From positions 193,998,001 to 194,062,000 of the forward strand of contig JBITNC010000001.1 in NCBI GenBank assembly GCA_050084985.1: DNA of 64,000 bases, given 5' to 3'. The stretch's first letter is position 1. Each line of letters opens with the position of its first letter. Below, in pieces: positions 23,101 through 34,999 of the stretch. Below the pieces are notes generated by a model. That model was not told where the DNA came from. It saw only the letters and a program-made list of their open reading frames with translations, and did no database searches. Source of the DNA: Nageia nagi. Lineage: Eukaryota; Pinophyta. A program made the translations under genes and the position numbers.

Positions 23101-23279
23101 GGTACATATAAGAAGAAGAGTAAGGGGAAGAATAATGTTATGGTCAATAGATGTGAGGATGTTGATGGAAGTTATGATATTAATGAGAAGCTTAATTATT
23201 TAGCAATTCATAAGATTAGAGAATATAAATACATTGAAGAATAAAGTATCTATTTATTCCATCTTAAGATTCAAATCAA

Positions 23280-23586
23280 GAAGAAAAGAGTTGATTGCAT
23301 CATTGATCTGGGTTCTCAAGAAAATATGATTTCTGAGTCTATGGTGAATAATTTAGGGTTGAAGACCTATAATCATCCTCATCCATATCCTTTAGGTTGG
23401 GTGTATAATGATGCAAGCCTTCAAGTTACGAAGCAATGTAAGTTGAAATTTACTATTTGTGCAAAGTTAATTGATGAACTTATGGTTGATATTATTCCAT
23501 TAGATATTTGTGGTGTTATTCTTGGTAATCCTTATTTGTGGGATAAATATGCTCTTTATTATAAATATTTAATAAGTATAAATTGA
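23280..23586 (+). pseudogene. Element D aspartic protease
   Basis: The reading VDCIIDLGSQENMISESMV has the retropepsin active site as DLG instead of D-S/T-G. It is followed by IIPLDICGVILGNPYLWD, the typical flap-to-C-terminal signature (PLD-CDVILGxPWL). It is open from 23326 to 23586, after which the frame stops. Confidence 0.85.
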
Positions 23587-23819
23587 TTAAGGATGGAAAA
23601 TTTTTTCATGTTAGTACTAATAATAACAAGAAGAAGTTACCTTTGGTCATTGCCATTTAGGTCAAATGATTGATAAATATTCGTAAGCAATTTGTTCTAC
23701 TCATGATAGGGTAGAAGAGCCTAGATTTATTAAGATCATGATGTCCACATCATGTTGTTCTAACTCTAAAGTATTAGCACCATACAGCAAAGAGGATAAG
23801 ATGTACATATTGGTTCAAG

Positions 23820-25010
23820 AGTTTGTTGAGGTGTTTGCATAGCCTAAGGGACTACCACTTATACATGAAATTCAATTATTACTTGATGCTTCTTTTCCCA
23901 ATATAACATTGTATAGGGAATCAATTTTAGAGTAAGAGTAGATTAAAAGGAAAATTCAAGAGTTGGTTGATCAAGATTTTATCAGAACTAGTACATCTCC
24001 ATGTGGATCACCTATAGTTTTGGTTTCCAATAAGAATCAAACTGAGAGGATGTGTATTAATTATAGAGCATTAAATAAAATTACCATCAAGAATCACTAT
24101 CTATTACTTGGTGTCCTTTTGGATCAATTGCAAGGGGCAAGTTTCTTGATCAAGTTGGACCTAAGAAGTGGATATCATCAAAATAGGACCAAGGAGGAGG
24201 ACATTTGAAAGACCACCTTCAAGACAAGATAAGGCCTATTTGAGAGTCTTATTTTTCCATTTGATTTGTGTAATGCACCAACCATATTTATGAGGGTAAT
24301 GAATGAAGTTATTTATCCATTTGGATTATAATATTATGTTTAGTTCTACTTGGAAGGAACATTTGGTACATCTTAAACAAGTACTCCAAACTTTGTAAAA
24401 GTAGAAGTTTCTTTTAAAGATGAAGAAGTGTGAGTTTAATAAGAAATATTTGGTGTTTTTAGGCCATGTTATTTGTTTTGGACAACTTAAAATAGATCCT
24501 ATAAAGGTTAGTGCTATAGTAGATTAGCCTAGACCATCTAATGTCATTGAAGTAAGGAGTTTCTTAAGTGCTATTCAATATTTAAGAAAATTTATTATTT
24601 ATTTCTCCCATATTTCTTCACCTTTACATAATGTTACCAATAAGGGGTAAGTTTTTAAATGGGTAAAGAAATAACAATCATATTTTGAGACCCTGAAGAA
24701 AAAAATTATTAATGCACCTATTTTGACACTTCCTAATTTACAAAAGCCTTTTAAAATTGAGACTGATGCAAGTGATTATGCCATGGGAGAAGTTTTGTTA
24801 CAAGGAGGTAAACCAATATGCTATCATTATAAAATGTTTAATGGGATGATAATGAATTATCCTACATATCATAAGGAGTTCTATAAATTGGTTCAAGAAG
24901 TAAAGAAGTGAAAACATTACTTGATGGGTAAAGATATAGTCATACATATTGATCATCAATAATTTAAGTATTTATAAACTCAATTGAAATTGTAATAAAT
25001 TAGACACTAT
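23820..25010 (+). pseudogene. Element D reverse transcriptase and RNase H
   Basis: RT is open at 23963-24208, with VDQDFIRTSTSPCGSPIVLV, RMCINYRALNKIT and FLIKLDLRSGYHQ (first palm Asp kept). Around 24300-24350 the YLDD box is gone: sequence between YPF and FSSTWKEH is shortened and the second Asp reads Tyr. Thumb and connection follow with KKCEFNKKYLVFLGHV and RPSNVIEVRSFL. RNase H at 24723-24911 begins KPFKIETDASDYAMGEVLLQ (catalytic Asp kept) and ends WKHYLMGKD..IHIDHQ after a stop. Inactive. Confidence 0.88.
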
Positions 25011-25249
25011 AGATGGATAAGATTTTCATAACAATTTCACCTGATTATCAAGTATAAGAAGGGAAGCTAAAATAAGATTACAAATATACTTTCTAGATCA
25101 TATTTTTCTATAGAAATCATAACACCCACTATTTATAGTACTATTCATAGGTTGTCGATATCGTACACAGGTAAAAATGGATTAATTAATAGTAATGATT
25201 TTTTTTCATTTTATCTTTGAGGCATATTCAAAATCATACATGCATGATC

Positions 25250-26632
25250 CTAATCTTAGAGAAGTATATTAGAGTTTGGCTTCATCTAGACTAGATTATG
25301 AAGTTATGGATGATTTTTATTTGAAATATAAACTTCTTTATCATTTTAATACATTATGTATTCCTAAAGAGGAGAGTATTGGACTGATAAGAGAAGATCA
25401 TACATCCAAAATAGCTGGTCATTTTAAGGTTGGTAAGAAATTACATAATTTTAAAGGTATGTGTATTGGCCTAATATCTAAGAACAAGTTTCCAAATACA
25501 ATAGAGTGTGTTCTTCATGTTGCACAAGTAAGTCTAGTAATAGAAAATTGAGTTTGTATCAACCACTTCTAGTACTAAATAATACTTGGGAATGTATGTC
25601 AATAGATTTTATGGGAGGTTTACATATGTTCAAGAAGGGGCATGACTATTATTTATTATGGTGGATGGATTTAGCAAGATATGTGTTTTAATTTTATGTA
25701 AGAAGACTATTTCAATACAAGAGGCTACTTTTTTCCTCATGTTTGGGTTCATTTTGGGTTTGCTACTTCTATTATTTTAGATAGGGATAGTAGATTTTTG
25801 AGAAAGTTTTGGACTAGTTTATGAGAGAAGATGGATACAAGGTTGAAGAGACTTACTACCTTTCATCCTCAAATGGATGGACAAATTGAAGTGATGAATA
25901 GGACAATAGTTCAGCTCTTGAAAGGTTATTGTAACAAGCTTCCTAAGTCTTGGGATTAACATCTTGATTATATTCAACACTCATATAATAAGGAAATTCA
26001 TTCATACATTAATAAAAATCCATTTGAGACTTATTTTAGTTATTTTCCACCCTCACCTTTTGATTGTGTGTTTACAAAAAAAAAGGATGAAGGAGATATT
26101 CTTATTAAGAAATAAAAGCAAGCTAAAGCATTTGCAAAAAGAATTAGGTAAATTCATTTGAAAGTTGAAGAGAAACTCAAGAAAAGTCAAGATAAGTACA
26201 ATTTGAGGTATGACAAGCATAGTATTGACCATAAGTTTCATGTAGGAGATCATGTTTGGTTATATCTTAGCAAGGAGAGGTTACAAGGACCAACCAAGAA
26301 GTTGAAACCTATAAGGTATAGACCATTTGAAATTATGGAGCAAGTAAGTGAGAATACTTTTAGATTGAATCTACCCACATATATGAATATCTATTTGATT
26401 ATGAATGTGGAGCAATTAATTTTTTTATTTATCCAAGTTGACTAAAGATGAAGTAGGTTCAAATCAAATTTTTCTATCTCTTATTGACTTAGATCCTCAT
26501 ACTATGTATGAACTCAATGAGGATTCCATATTACAAAATAAGATTCATGGTACAAGAGCCAAGTGGATGGATAAATCCAGGGTGGAGGAATTGTATCCTC
26601 ATGTTTGTTCCATAATAATTTGTGGGATATAA
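25250..26632 (+). pseudogene. Element D integrase and C-terminal region
   Basis: A zinc-finger region lies around 25380-25540 (HTSKIAGHFKVGK, then CVLHVAQ). The core begins WECMSIDFMGGL (catalytic Asp) at ~25590, continues with LDRDSRFLRKFW (second Asp) at ~25775 and QMDGQIEVMNRT (Glu) at ~25870. All three catalytic residues are still readable across frames. 26158-26445 has KVEEKLKKSQDKYNLRYDKH and FHVGDHVWLYLSKERLQGP. 26438-26632 ends TRAKWMDKSRVEELYP, the tail found in chromovirus-type polyproteins; a full chromodomain is not evident. Confidence 0.85.
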
Positions 26633-26641
26633 TGCTTCCCT

Positions 26642-26651
26642 AATGGGGAGG
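26642..26651 (+). promoter_or_regulatory. Polypurine tract of element D
   Basis: aatggggagg lies immediately before TGTGATCC of the 3' LTR, the expected primer for plus-strand DNA synthesis. Confidence 0.75.
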
Positions 26652-27369
26652 TGTGATCCAAAATAGATTGAGTGGAGGTTGGTCTCTTCAAGAGTAGAAG
26701 CTATCCTAGAGTTTGCTATTCTTGGAGGTTTTCTAAAATCTAAAATATGGAGGTTCCATTATATAGGAAGAAGAGCATCCATATCATGCTAATAGAGTTA
26801 TCAGAGTGTTGACATCATGGGTTCAAATGATTTTTAGAGGAAGTTGAAGGGATAGGATTGGTTGGATATTTAAAACACCTTGGATAACACAATCATAAAC
26901 TATGATTTATATTTGGGCCTATTTGAGGCTATCTTTTTCATTATTATAGGGTTGGAATGGTTGGAGAGTTTGCAAGGAATACCAAGAGTCATTTTTGTGA
27001 ATTATTCATTCTTTGTTATACTATATTCTTTGATTATGTAGGAGTGTTTCAAAGGTCTATAGGAGGTGTATTACTATCATTTGATGGTATATCCATTATA
27101 CATGTACATATTGTAATGCTTTATGGAAAATATAAGAGAAGTGCTCCCATTCCATGCTAGATTAGCCATATTGGGTGAACCATTGTAAATCATTATATCA
27201 AATTGATGCATGTATGTGGTTGAAATTAAATTATATTTATTATTATTATTATAGTATTAAATTCAATTTTTAAAATTACATATACATTTAATGGGTAACA
27301 TGGTGAATGTATTTTCATTTTTTGAATCTATAAGTATATGCTATAAGCATCCAATGATTATGAATCACT
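26652..27369 (+). repeat. 3' LTR of element D
   Basis: 718 bp, starting TGTGATCCAAAATAG, homologous throughout to 21255-21977. Confidence 0.9.
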
Positions 27370-28199
27370 CACCTATATAAAAATGCAATTCTAACCTATA
27401 TGAAAATATGGAAAACATTACTTGGTGAGTGTCCTTGCAAAATAAAACTTTGATCTCTATTTTGTTTAAATGTAGTATCCTATTTTGAATTTTCAAATGT
27501 AGCAAAATGGTATAGATGGGAAAGATCTTTTTTCTTAACTTTGTTTACATGTGTATGAGTTATCCTTCCTAGAAAACTTGATCTTTTTTTTAATCTATGA
27601 TGGTATCATGGATGCTACACCCAGCTTGAGTGTTACCCCTAGCATTGGCACTTGGAATTTAAGGTTTCTTCAAGGTTCTGATCAACTAAAGAGGTATCTT
27701 CATTTAAAACTTGATATGTCTTTATGCTTTCTTATTCAAATTTATCTTCTTGTACTTCCTTTTTTGTTCATCATCTTCATCATCATATATGAACATGTTA
27801 ACATTGGTGGATATCTTCATTTGTAATTTGTTCCTCTTTCATTTCATATTTATCTTCACTTTTAGTATCTTGAGTAAGGGATACATCACCTTCTGATTGT
27901 ATTAAGCTAACCTATTTAAAAGACTCAAATATGTCTCCAAGAGAACTTGTAGAAACATTAACATTAATAAACCAATTCTATAGAATATTATGGATAACTT
28001 CTTTATGATAACTAGATTTTATACATAAATAATATAAGCTAATTTTATTATAAAAGAATCATGATCACAAAAGAATTGACTTTTACCTCCATTCTTACCT
28101 TGTTGTGCTTGGGAAAAATCTTCAACAAGAGTAACCATGTTTACCATACTATTGTATCCTTAATCATTATATTCCTCTATAGTTTCCATATTAGATTCT
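27370..28199 (-). other. Element C region downstream of gag
   Basis: The minus strand shows fragments rich in Asp/Glu and Lys, for example MFIYDDEDDEQKRKYKKIN near 27790, but no protease or RT motif. It probably encodes the spacer after the Gag zinc-knuckle-like motif. Confidence 0.5.
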
Positions 28200-29060
28200 T
28201 CATTGGTAACATAATTAACTTTTCCCATTTCTAAAAGATTAAGCAATTTATTCTTCATTTCAACACACCCATTAGTGGAATGGCCTTTGACTTTATGTTA
28301 CAAACAATGATTATTCTATTTATACCGATGGGGCTTCTCTTCAACTTCATCATATTATTTTCCCTTTTTAGTTTCTTTTAATCCATTTACTAAACAATAT
28401 TTGAACATTTGTGTGGGAGATAAGGGGAGCTAGTAAAAGGTTCTTTTTCTTCTTCATTTACACCTAGTTCAACCATATTTACTTTAATATTTTAATTTCT
28501 TTGATATGAATTTTTATGATCTTCCTTGTTAGAAGATGTATACTTAAGTTGACTAGATCTTAACATAAAATTTTCTTTCACAATAAGCATATAAATCATA
28601 TCCATAAAGGGACCTTTAACATAATCAAGATTTTTTTCAATAAGAATAAGATTAATTTGGAATACTTTTACAATGAATTTATCATCCAAATTTTGGTCTA
28701 TTGATCTCCAAATCTTTACATACCTTTTCACAAAATTTTCCAATCTTTTAGATTGACCTTGCTTACAATGAATCAAATTTGTCAAATTAATAAGCTTATG
28801 AATATTGCATCAAAAGTGACTTTTGAACTTATCTTTCAACTGCTAAAAAGAGGTAATTGAAGAAGCTATTAAATTATGAAACCACTTTCTTACATCACCT
28901 ATCAAACTCATAGGAAAATATTTAGCCTTTAACTAAGTATTAATTCCACACTTTAGATGTATGATATAGAAATGACTAATTGGATCTTCTTCACCATTAA
29001 AGTTTTATAATTCAAGTTCCTTATATGTTCTAGTGAGGATAGTATTGTGAATCCCCATGC
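28200..29060 (-). pseudogene. Element C gag
   Basis: Minus-strand reading from ~29050: YNGEEDPISHFYIIHLKCG, then AKYFPMSLIGDVRKWFHNLI (capsid helices with the conserved Trp), and LINLTNLIHCKQGQSKRLEN in the open part 28492-28785, ending KRYVKIWRSIDQNLDDKFI. A knuckle-like HHKxxGHSTNxC motif (GHSTNGCVEMKNKLLNLLEM) lies at about 28240-28300. This is Tat/Athila-like Gag. The same Gag type with the same HHxxGHxTxxC motif occurs in elements B and E. Confidence 0.85.
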
Positions 29061-30023
29061 TCAAGAGATTACCTTTGTATTTTGTATAGAAAACACTTAT
29101 CCCAAATTGACTCTAAAGCAAATTTATTCTCATTTCCAACAACTTAAGTTGTTTTATTGTGGCATTCAAAGTTGTATCCCTAGTGTTAGCACTAGCATGA
29201 TTTTTCCTACTAGTGTTGCCATCTTTATCACACTTAAAGAAATAGATTTGAAATACCTCCAAAAACCTAGGGGTTTTTTATTGATAAAAAATGAACCAAA
29301 AATATGCTAATTTTGCTAAATATGACCTTCAAAAATCACCAAAATATCCCAAGATAAAATATATATGTGTAATATAAGATTTTCTAATGTAAAAACTCAC
29401 CAAACTGACTAAAATAACCTTGAAATTTCAGGTTTTCCTAAAAAATATTTTTAACCAAAAACCTCAAAACAATTCATGCAACAATCCCAATTTTACATTC
29501 CAAAAGTTTCTTTTCATGAATATCTAGGGTTTAGGCAAAATTCTAGGGCACAATCAACCAAAAAAGCTTCAAAAATTAAGCTCAAAATCTAAGATTTTAT
29601 GCAAAAATGAAATTCCACAAAAAAATTTCAATTCAAAATTTTTGATAATATAGCAAATAAACCCAATATCTCCTAAAAATTTCCTATTGTGAGTATATAA
29701 GGTTTGGTAAAAGTTCTAGGGCATAAATATGCATAAAATCTTCAAAAATTATGTTCAAAATTAGCGGTTTTGATCAAAAATAAAATTTTACAAAATAAAA
29801 AAACCTTCAAATTTTTAACATTTTAAGAGAAATAGGGTTTTATTTTTTATAAAAAATTAAGAAAAACAAAAACCAAAGAAAACCTAGGGCTTCCTATGAA
29901 AAATTACATAAAAAATATGATTGCTTAATAATAAAAAAAAATTTCAAAAAATGGGATAGGTTCGAGAGCACTTTCTAACCCTAATTAAGATATGGATATG
30001 CTATGAAAAGGTGGTCACCAATA
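29061..30023 (-). other. Leader of element C between 5' LTR and gag
   Basis: Very A-rich non-coding leader on the plus strand. The sequence aaccctaattaaga near the LTR is shared with element E. The candidate primer site next to the LTR reads attggtgaccacc on the minus strand. I cannot assign it to a tRNA. Confidence 0.55.
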
Positions 30024-30794
30024 TGTTGAAATATTTTTAGTGACCCCTAATATTAAACTAGGTAGAAACTATAGTAAAATATTCATATTTGATCATAAGA
30101 ACAACAATCTTAAATAAATAAAGCAATACGTAGACCATTGGATCAAGATAAAACCAATGCACTAATGAGAAAGGGATCAAAAGATAACTACATACCTATT
30201 AAAATTACCTTAGATGATGAATATTATATAAAAATAGGAGCTTGTCAAAGATAGTGACCGTGATATGTGAATCCCCACACAACAAATAATACTAGAACCT
30301 TAGCATGGATGTGGAGCTCCAAATAGTAGTATTTTCATGTATAGCAATGCAAATGCTAAGTGTTTCAAGAGTAGAGTTCAAAACCAATATCTAATAGATA
30401 ATAGAATATTTATAATTTGATCCACATATATAATCACAAAAGATAGAATAATAGATATGATCGTGTGATAACAAGATCCCAATATCAATAGGTAGCATTG
30501 AGAAACACCTAAATGTAAGTACCAACTATGGAGATGAAATTGTGATGCTTTCCCATGTAATCATACTTACCTTTAAATATCAAATAGTACCTCCACATAG
30601 AGGCTAGCACCAACATTGGGGTACCTTGTATAAATAAATAAAAGATTACATGAGAAGTGTCTTAAGTAGGCTAACATAATAATATATATGATATAATATG
30701 ATATTAATATAACAAAACACTTAATGACATAATATTAACACAATATAACACCTCAAAGGGACCACCTTATGTGGAACAAAATTAGATGTCAATA
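30024..30794 (-). repeat. 5' LTR of element C
   Basis: 771 bp, starting TGTTGAAATATTTTTAGTGA and ending GATGTCAATA, homologous to 19492-20293. Followed by TCTCT. Confidence 0.9.
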
Positions 30795-30799
30795 TCTCT
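30795..30799. repeat. Target-site duplication of element C (right), TCTCT
   Basis: Identical to 19487-19491. Confidence 0.75.
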
Positions 30800-30885
30800 T
30801 ACAACCACCAAATAGAAAGTATCATGGACTACTATGATTAGAGGATATGCAATTCATGGCTATAGCGAGGATGCCCTTAAATTAT
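30800..30885 (+). pseudogene. PPR motif fragment
   Basis: Reads KVSWTTMIRGYAIHGYSEDA, closely matching the late PPR motif at 18890-18960 (IHGYNIDSLKLF). It lies directly outside element C's right target duplication, so before C inserted it lay about 1.7 kb downstream of the PPR array end. Confidence 0.8.
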
Positions 30886-31193
30886 GATATGATGAATCAC
30901 TTGATAACCACATGTTTTTTCTATATTTGGATAAGTATTACAATTTTTTTTTTTTAAATTACCAACATATTTTTACAATGTATTACAAGCATTTTTGGTT
31001 AAGTATTACAAGCATGTTTTTACAATATAGACTTATTCGCATAGTGCTTATGGAATTCATAACAACCTAGAGTTAGCAGAATTTTCCTTGGTATAGAGTT
31101 TTAGACATCTTTGTCTTATGATTATTTTCCATTCTTTTAATACCAACAACTAGGGAATTGGGCCAAATACTACCCCTTAATTTTTGTATGTAA
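30886..31193. other. Low-complexity spacer
   Basis: Contains a T-rich run at ~30937-30955 and the word aagtattacaagcatgtttt (about 31005), which recurs at about 41575. No gene seen. Confidence 0.5.
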
Positions 31194-31874
31194 TCAACTA
31201 GGACAGTCTTTGGTCCAAATGCCTTGGTTATTGAATGATGAGTACTTTGACTTAAGAGTAACCTTCAAATTCTTTAAGATCATTATGATGTTGTTGAATG
31301 TTCTAATAGATATGTATGCTAAGTTTTTATTATTCATAAGGTATTTATTTCTTATTGTAGATTTCAAACATAATATCAAGTTGTGATAACTTTTCAAGTT
31401 TATCTAGCTCCATTCCAAACATAGCCTTGAAAGCATCTTCCAACAAAGAGAATAAGTTTTTTTTTATATAAATATGACCTTGTATTCATTGTTAACAGCA
31501 CTTTCTATCCACTAGGACTCAACACTAATATACTTGTGAAGATTTACAATATGCAACATCTACCTAGTAAGCTCTTGAATATTTTTATCTTTGAGCACCT
31601 TTTGCAAGGAAAATTGTTACATTAGTAATAATGCATTTTCATTAGATAACTTATTTTTTTGCAATGGGTATTTGGTAACTTCTCTTCTCTATGTCTACTT
31701 TTGAATTCTTGAAATGAATGTGCATCTTTTTCCTTGATATCAATATCCAAGGCATACAAATATCTTTTTAAATTCATGTTATTCAGGTTGTCCAAGAAAC
31801 GCTGAAATAACTTATTCATTATGCTTTGTAATCACTAGTCTTTATATGAATCCATCACCAAGATTACATAGGTG
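31194..31874 (-). other. Possible tail of element B
   Basis: Minus-strand open pieces at 31622-31819 (NLKRYLYALDIDIKEKD) and 31194-31397 follow the integrase end of element B, beyond the LTR fragment. No family recognised. They may be an extra ORF or 3' non-coding sequence. Confidence 0.35.
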
Positions 31875-31985
31875 TGTTGGAATTTGTAATGTAATATTGT
31901 GTAGTATTTTTCTTTAATGTAATTTCACTTAATGCCTAAAGTATCTTTAAATACCTTAAAGCATTAAGGGAATAAATATAGAAAT
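31875..31985 (+). repeat. Fragment of the solo-LTR family seen at 9563-9986
   Basis: Starts TGTTGGAATTTGTAATGTAA and includes cctaaagtatctttaaatac and aagcattaagggaataaata. It is the reverse complement of ~9876-9986, and homology stops near 31985. It lies within element B just past the KFTPN.LEPYII integrase C-terminus, so it interrupts B. Confidence 0.75.
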
Positions 31986-31989
31986 TTCT

Positions 31990-33200
31990 TCTTAATGATA
32001 TAGGGTTCTAACTAATTAGGGGTAAATTTATCATGAAGTGGACATTCCATACATGGTATTTGCTGATTTCTTTGAGTCCTAAATCCCCCATATTGAATTC
32101 ATGAATCTTAGGTTTTTTATTAGACTTTGATAAGTTTGCATATGTTCCAATGCATGGATTCATCTTTCATGTAAGAGTAGAAATTGATCTAACCTAGCTC
32201 GATGAGTTGTTTCATCCATTATATAGTCTTATAATGTAATTCATAGAGAAGGGATCTCAATTTCCAATGGTAGTACTACTTTTGAACCATAGATAAGGGA
32301 AAATGGGGTTGCCCTAGTGGGATTTCTACTACTCATGTAATATGCCCATAGAGCATGTGGAATTCAAAGATACTAATCTCTATGTCAATCATTTACTATT
32401 TTAACTAGTATACTCCTAATGGTTTTATTTGTTGCTTTAGCTTGACCATTCCCTTATAAATAATATGGTGTAGAGAATCTAATTTTGATATGATACCCCT
32501 TACATAATGCCAACACTTCCTTATTTTTAAAATTCTTCTCATTATCTTTGAAAATTTGAGTAGGATTACCAAAATGATAAATAAGATGATGTTCTATGAA
32601 TTTTGCTATTGTAGAACCTTTAGTGGAGATCATATGGATAGCCTCAACCCATTTTTGTAAAATATTAGGTAGCTATAATTATGAACTTGTGATATCCTCA
32701 CAAAGTGGGAGATATCTTTCCAATGAGATCTAATGCCTATCGTGAAAATGGCCATAGCGATTACATTAGTTGCAAAGGTTGAATGAAAATATGATCATGT
32801 TGTTGGAATTTAAAATATTTCTTAACATATTTGACATAATCACATTCCATCATAGGCCAATAATATCCCATGTGCATTAAATATTTTGTAATAGTTGGAC
32901 TACTAAAATGTCCTCTACATATTTTGTCGTGTGCACATGAGATTGCAATCTAAGAGTCCATCCATTCTAAGCATCTAAATAATATACCATCAAAACCTCT
33001 TTGATATAATACATCTCCTAACATGAAATAATGAGAGGATCTTAATTTAAATGATTTTATAGCTGATTTAGTTAATTCCTTAGGTAATTTACCATATCTC
33101 AAAAATTTAACTAGTTGATCATGCCATAAATTCTTACCTTCTACTATTATATCTAGGATTTTGTATGTTTCATCATCTTTATCTAAAGAAGACTCCATTA
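31990..33200 (-). pseudogene. Element B integrase
   Basis: Open at 32950-33198: LWHDQLVKFLRYGKLPKEL and SHYFMLGDVLYQRGFDGILF, the pre-finger region. The HHCC finger follows with CAHDKICRGHFSSPTI, GYYWPMMECDYVKYVKK and CFKFQQHDH-like residues (first Cys altered). The core at 32.3-32.8 kb is heavily stopped, with a DLIGKISP-like start. The C-terminus near 32000-32110 reads INMGDLGLKEISK and then KFTPN.LEPYII. Inactive. Confidence 0.8.
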
Positions 33201-33229
33201 CTTGTATTGCTTTGATATGAATAGTATTT

Positions 33230-34160
33230 CAATGAGGATATCATGTTTTTAAGGATCCAATTGATTCCATGGCATCAACAAATCTATTAGTTGATCTAGG
33301 GCTTGCCTCTATTTCATATTTTTCAAATGAACATAATAGGGTCTTTGCTAACTGCTTATATTTTTGAAGTAAAGGTTCCTTACATTGGAAGACCCCTTTA
33401 ATTTTATTAACTATTAATAATGAATCTCCAGTGAACTTTACTCATCTTATTTTCAACTTTAAAGTGATTTTGATAGCTACAATCAAAGCTTCATATTTGA
33501 TATTATTGTTAGTACATGAAACATCTAACGTAAAAGAATATGGGATAGGTATGTCTTATGGAGTAATGAAAATTGCATTGGTGCCTCCACTTTTTTCACA
33601 TCAATACCCATCAAAGTAAATCATCATATCCCATTAATCCTCTAATTCAATAAGAATTTCTATTTCATCCAGTTGAAAAACATGTTCATCAAGTGAATCA
33701 ATAACAAGAGGTTTATCGTATTGTAGAGGTGCTACTGAGAGATAATAATCTATGACTTGATCCTTGATCGATTTTTGACTTATGAATTGCAAATTCAACT
33801 CAATTAAATGCATAATCCATTTAGATGTTCTTATATTTTGATAAGTTTTATTCATCATATATTTGAGTGGATCTGCTTTTGCAATCACATAAGTGGTATG
33901 ATTAAGCATGTAATGTCTAACCTTTTTGGTTGCAAAGATAATTACTAAACATAATTTTTCCATATATGTATACCTTATTTCACAATCTACTAAGGTTTTA
34001 CTAAGATAGTATATATCTTATTCTTTATTGTTCTCATTCTTTTGAGTAAGCATAGTACCCAAAGTTATTTCAATGTCTGACAAATATAATAAAAATGGTT
34101 CTCCTTCCCTTGTAGGAATCAAAACTAGTGGTGAAAATAGATAATATTTTATTTCTTCAA
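33230..34160 (-). pseudogene. Element B RNase H plus archaeal-type RNase H
   Basis: The first RNase H continues at 33634-33963 (MEKLCLVIIFATKKVRHYML, then WIMHLIELNLQFISQKSIKD). The second, archaeal-type domain follows: DMMIYFDGYQCEKSGG, SFTLDVSCTNNNIKYEALIV, VKFTGDSLLIVNK and STNRFVDAMESIGS. All four acidic positions (FDG, YEA, GDS, VDA) are still readable, unlike element A, although stops interrupt the frame (after ITP, after KIR). This domain pair supports Tat lineage membership. Confidence 0.85.
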
Positions 34161-34419
34161 ACGCTTCTTGTTTTTCCATGCCCTAATGGAACATAATTCC
34201 CTTTTTAATAATTTATTAAATGGTTTGCACTTATCTAATAATTGTGAAATAAAATGCCTTATCGCTTATAAATTTTCTTGCAAACTTTGCACTTGTTTGA
34301 TATTTCAAGGAGGAGACATATTTACTATATCCTTTATTTTATTAGGGTCTACCTCAATTCCTCATCTTGATACAATAAATCCTAATAAGTTACCCTAGGT
34401 TACTGCGAATACACATTTT

Positions 34420-34990
34420 TTCATATTTAACTTGACATTATATTCCAACAATCTATCAAATAGTTTATTAGTATGTCAAAATGTTGTTCCCTAGTTTTAG
34501 ATTTAGCTAATAAATCATCCACATAATATTCCATTATATCATGCATATAGTTGTGAAAAATATATATCATTGCTCTTTGATAAGTTACCCATGCATGTTT
34601 TAAACCAAAGGGCATCACTTTGTAGTAAAAGGTTCCCTAAGGTGTTATAAATGTTGTTTTATGTTGATCTTTGAAGGAAAATTTTATTTGATTTTATCCA
34701 AAGAACCCATCCATGAGTGAAATCACTTCATGTCCAGCCATGGCATCAACCAAATTATCGATATTTTTAAGTTTAAAATTATCTTTTGGACATGCTTTAT
34801 TTAAATATTTAAAGTTTGTACAGATATGAATCATAACATTAGGCTTTTTTACTACAACCATATTCCAAATCCAATCTGAATAGTCAATAGGTTGGATAAA
34901 CTTAGCTTCCAATAGCTTTTCCAACTCTTATTTTACCATCAAATATATTGTAGGGTGCATCTTTCATATTTCTTACTTAACTAGCTTTAC
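34420..34990 (-). pseudogene. Element B reverse transcriptase
   Basis: 34694-34924: LLEAKFIQPIDYSDWIWNMV, then ICTNFKYLNKACPKDNF and EVISLMDGFFG (first palm Asp kept). 34427-34618: MMPFGLKHAWVTYQRAMIYI, then MEYYVDDLLAKSK, so the catalytic YVDD box is intact. The two pieces are separated by a frame change and stops between 34620 and 34690. Confidence 0.9.
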
Positions 34991-34999
34991 ATCTTCTTT

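Larger units (their letters stand above)
21255..27369 (+). mobile_element. Ty3/Gypsy LTR retrotransposon D, plus strand, nested in C
   Basis: Complete in layout but decayed, 6.1 kb. 5' LTR 21255-21977; initiator-Met-type primer site at 21978; gag ~22150-23100; protease ~23280-23580; RT ~23820-24600; RNase H ~24720-25010; integrase ~25250-26160; integrase C-terminus to 26632; polypurine tract; 3' LTR 26652-27369. Flanking pentamers CAACT and CACCT differ by one base and are a probable target duplication. Domain order (integrase last) is that of Ty3/Gypsy, and the C-terminal extension resembles chromovirus polyproteins. It lies wholly inside C, so it inserted after C. Confidence 0.9.
19492..30794 (-). 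mobile_element. Gag-only LTR retrotransposon C, minus strand, interrupted by element D
   Basis: Two direct LTRs (19492-20293 and 30024-30794) flanked by TCTCT on both sides define the element. After subtracting element D (21255-27369), the internal part is only ~3.6 kb. It contains gag (minus strand, ~28.2-29.06 kb), a long leader and a non-coding tail, with no readable protease, RT or integrase. LTR and gag resemble element E, so C and E form one non-autonomous family. A secondary internal deletion removing pol cannot be excluded from one copy alone, but E lacks it as well. Confidence 0.85.
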
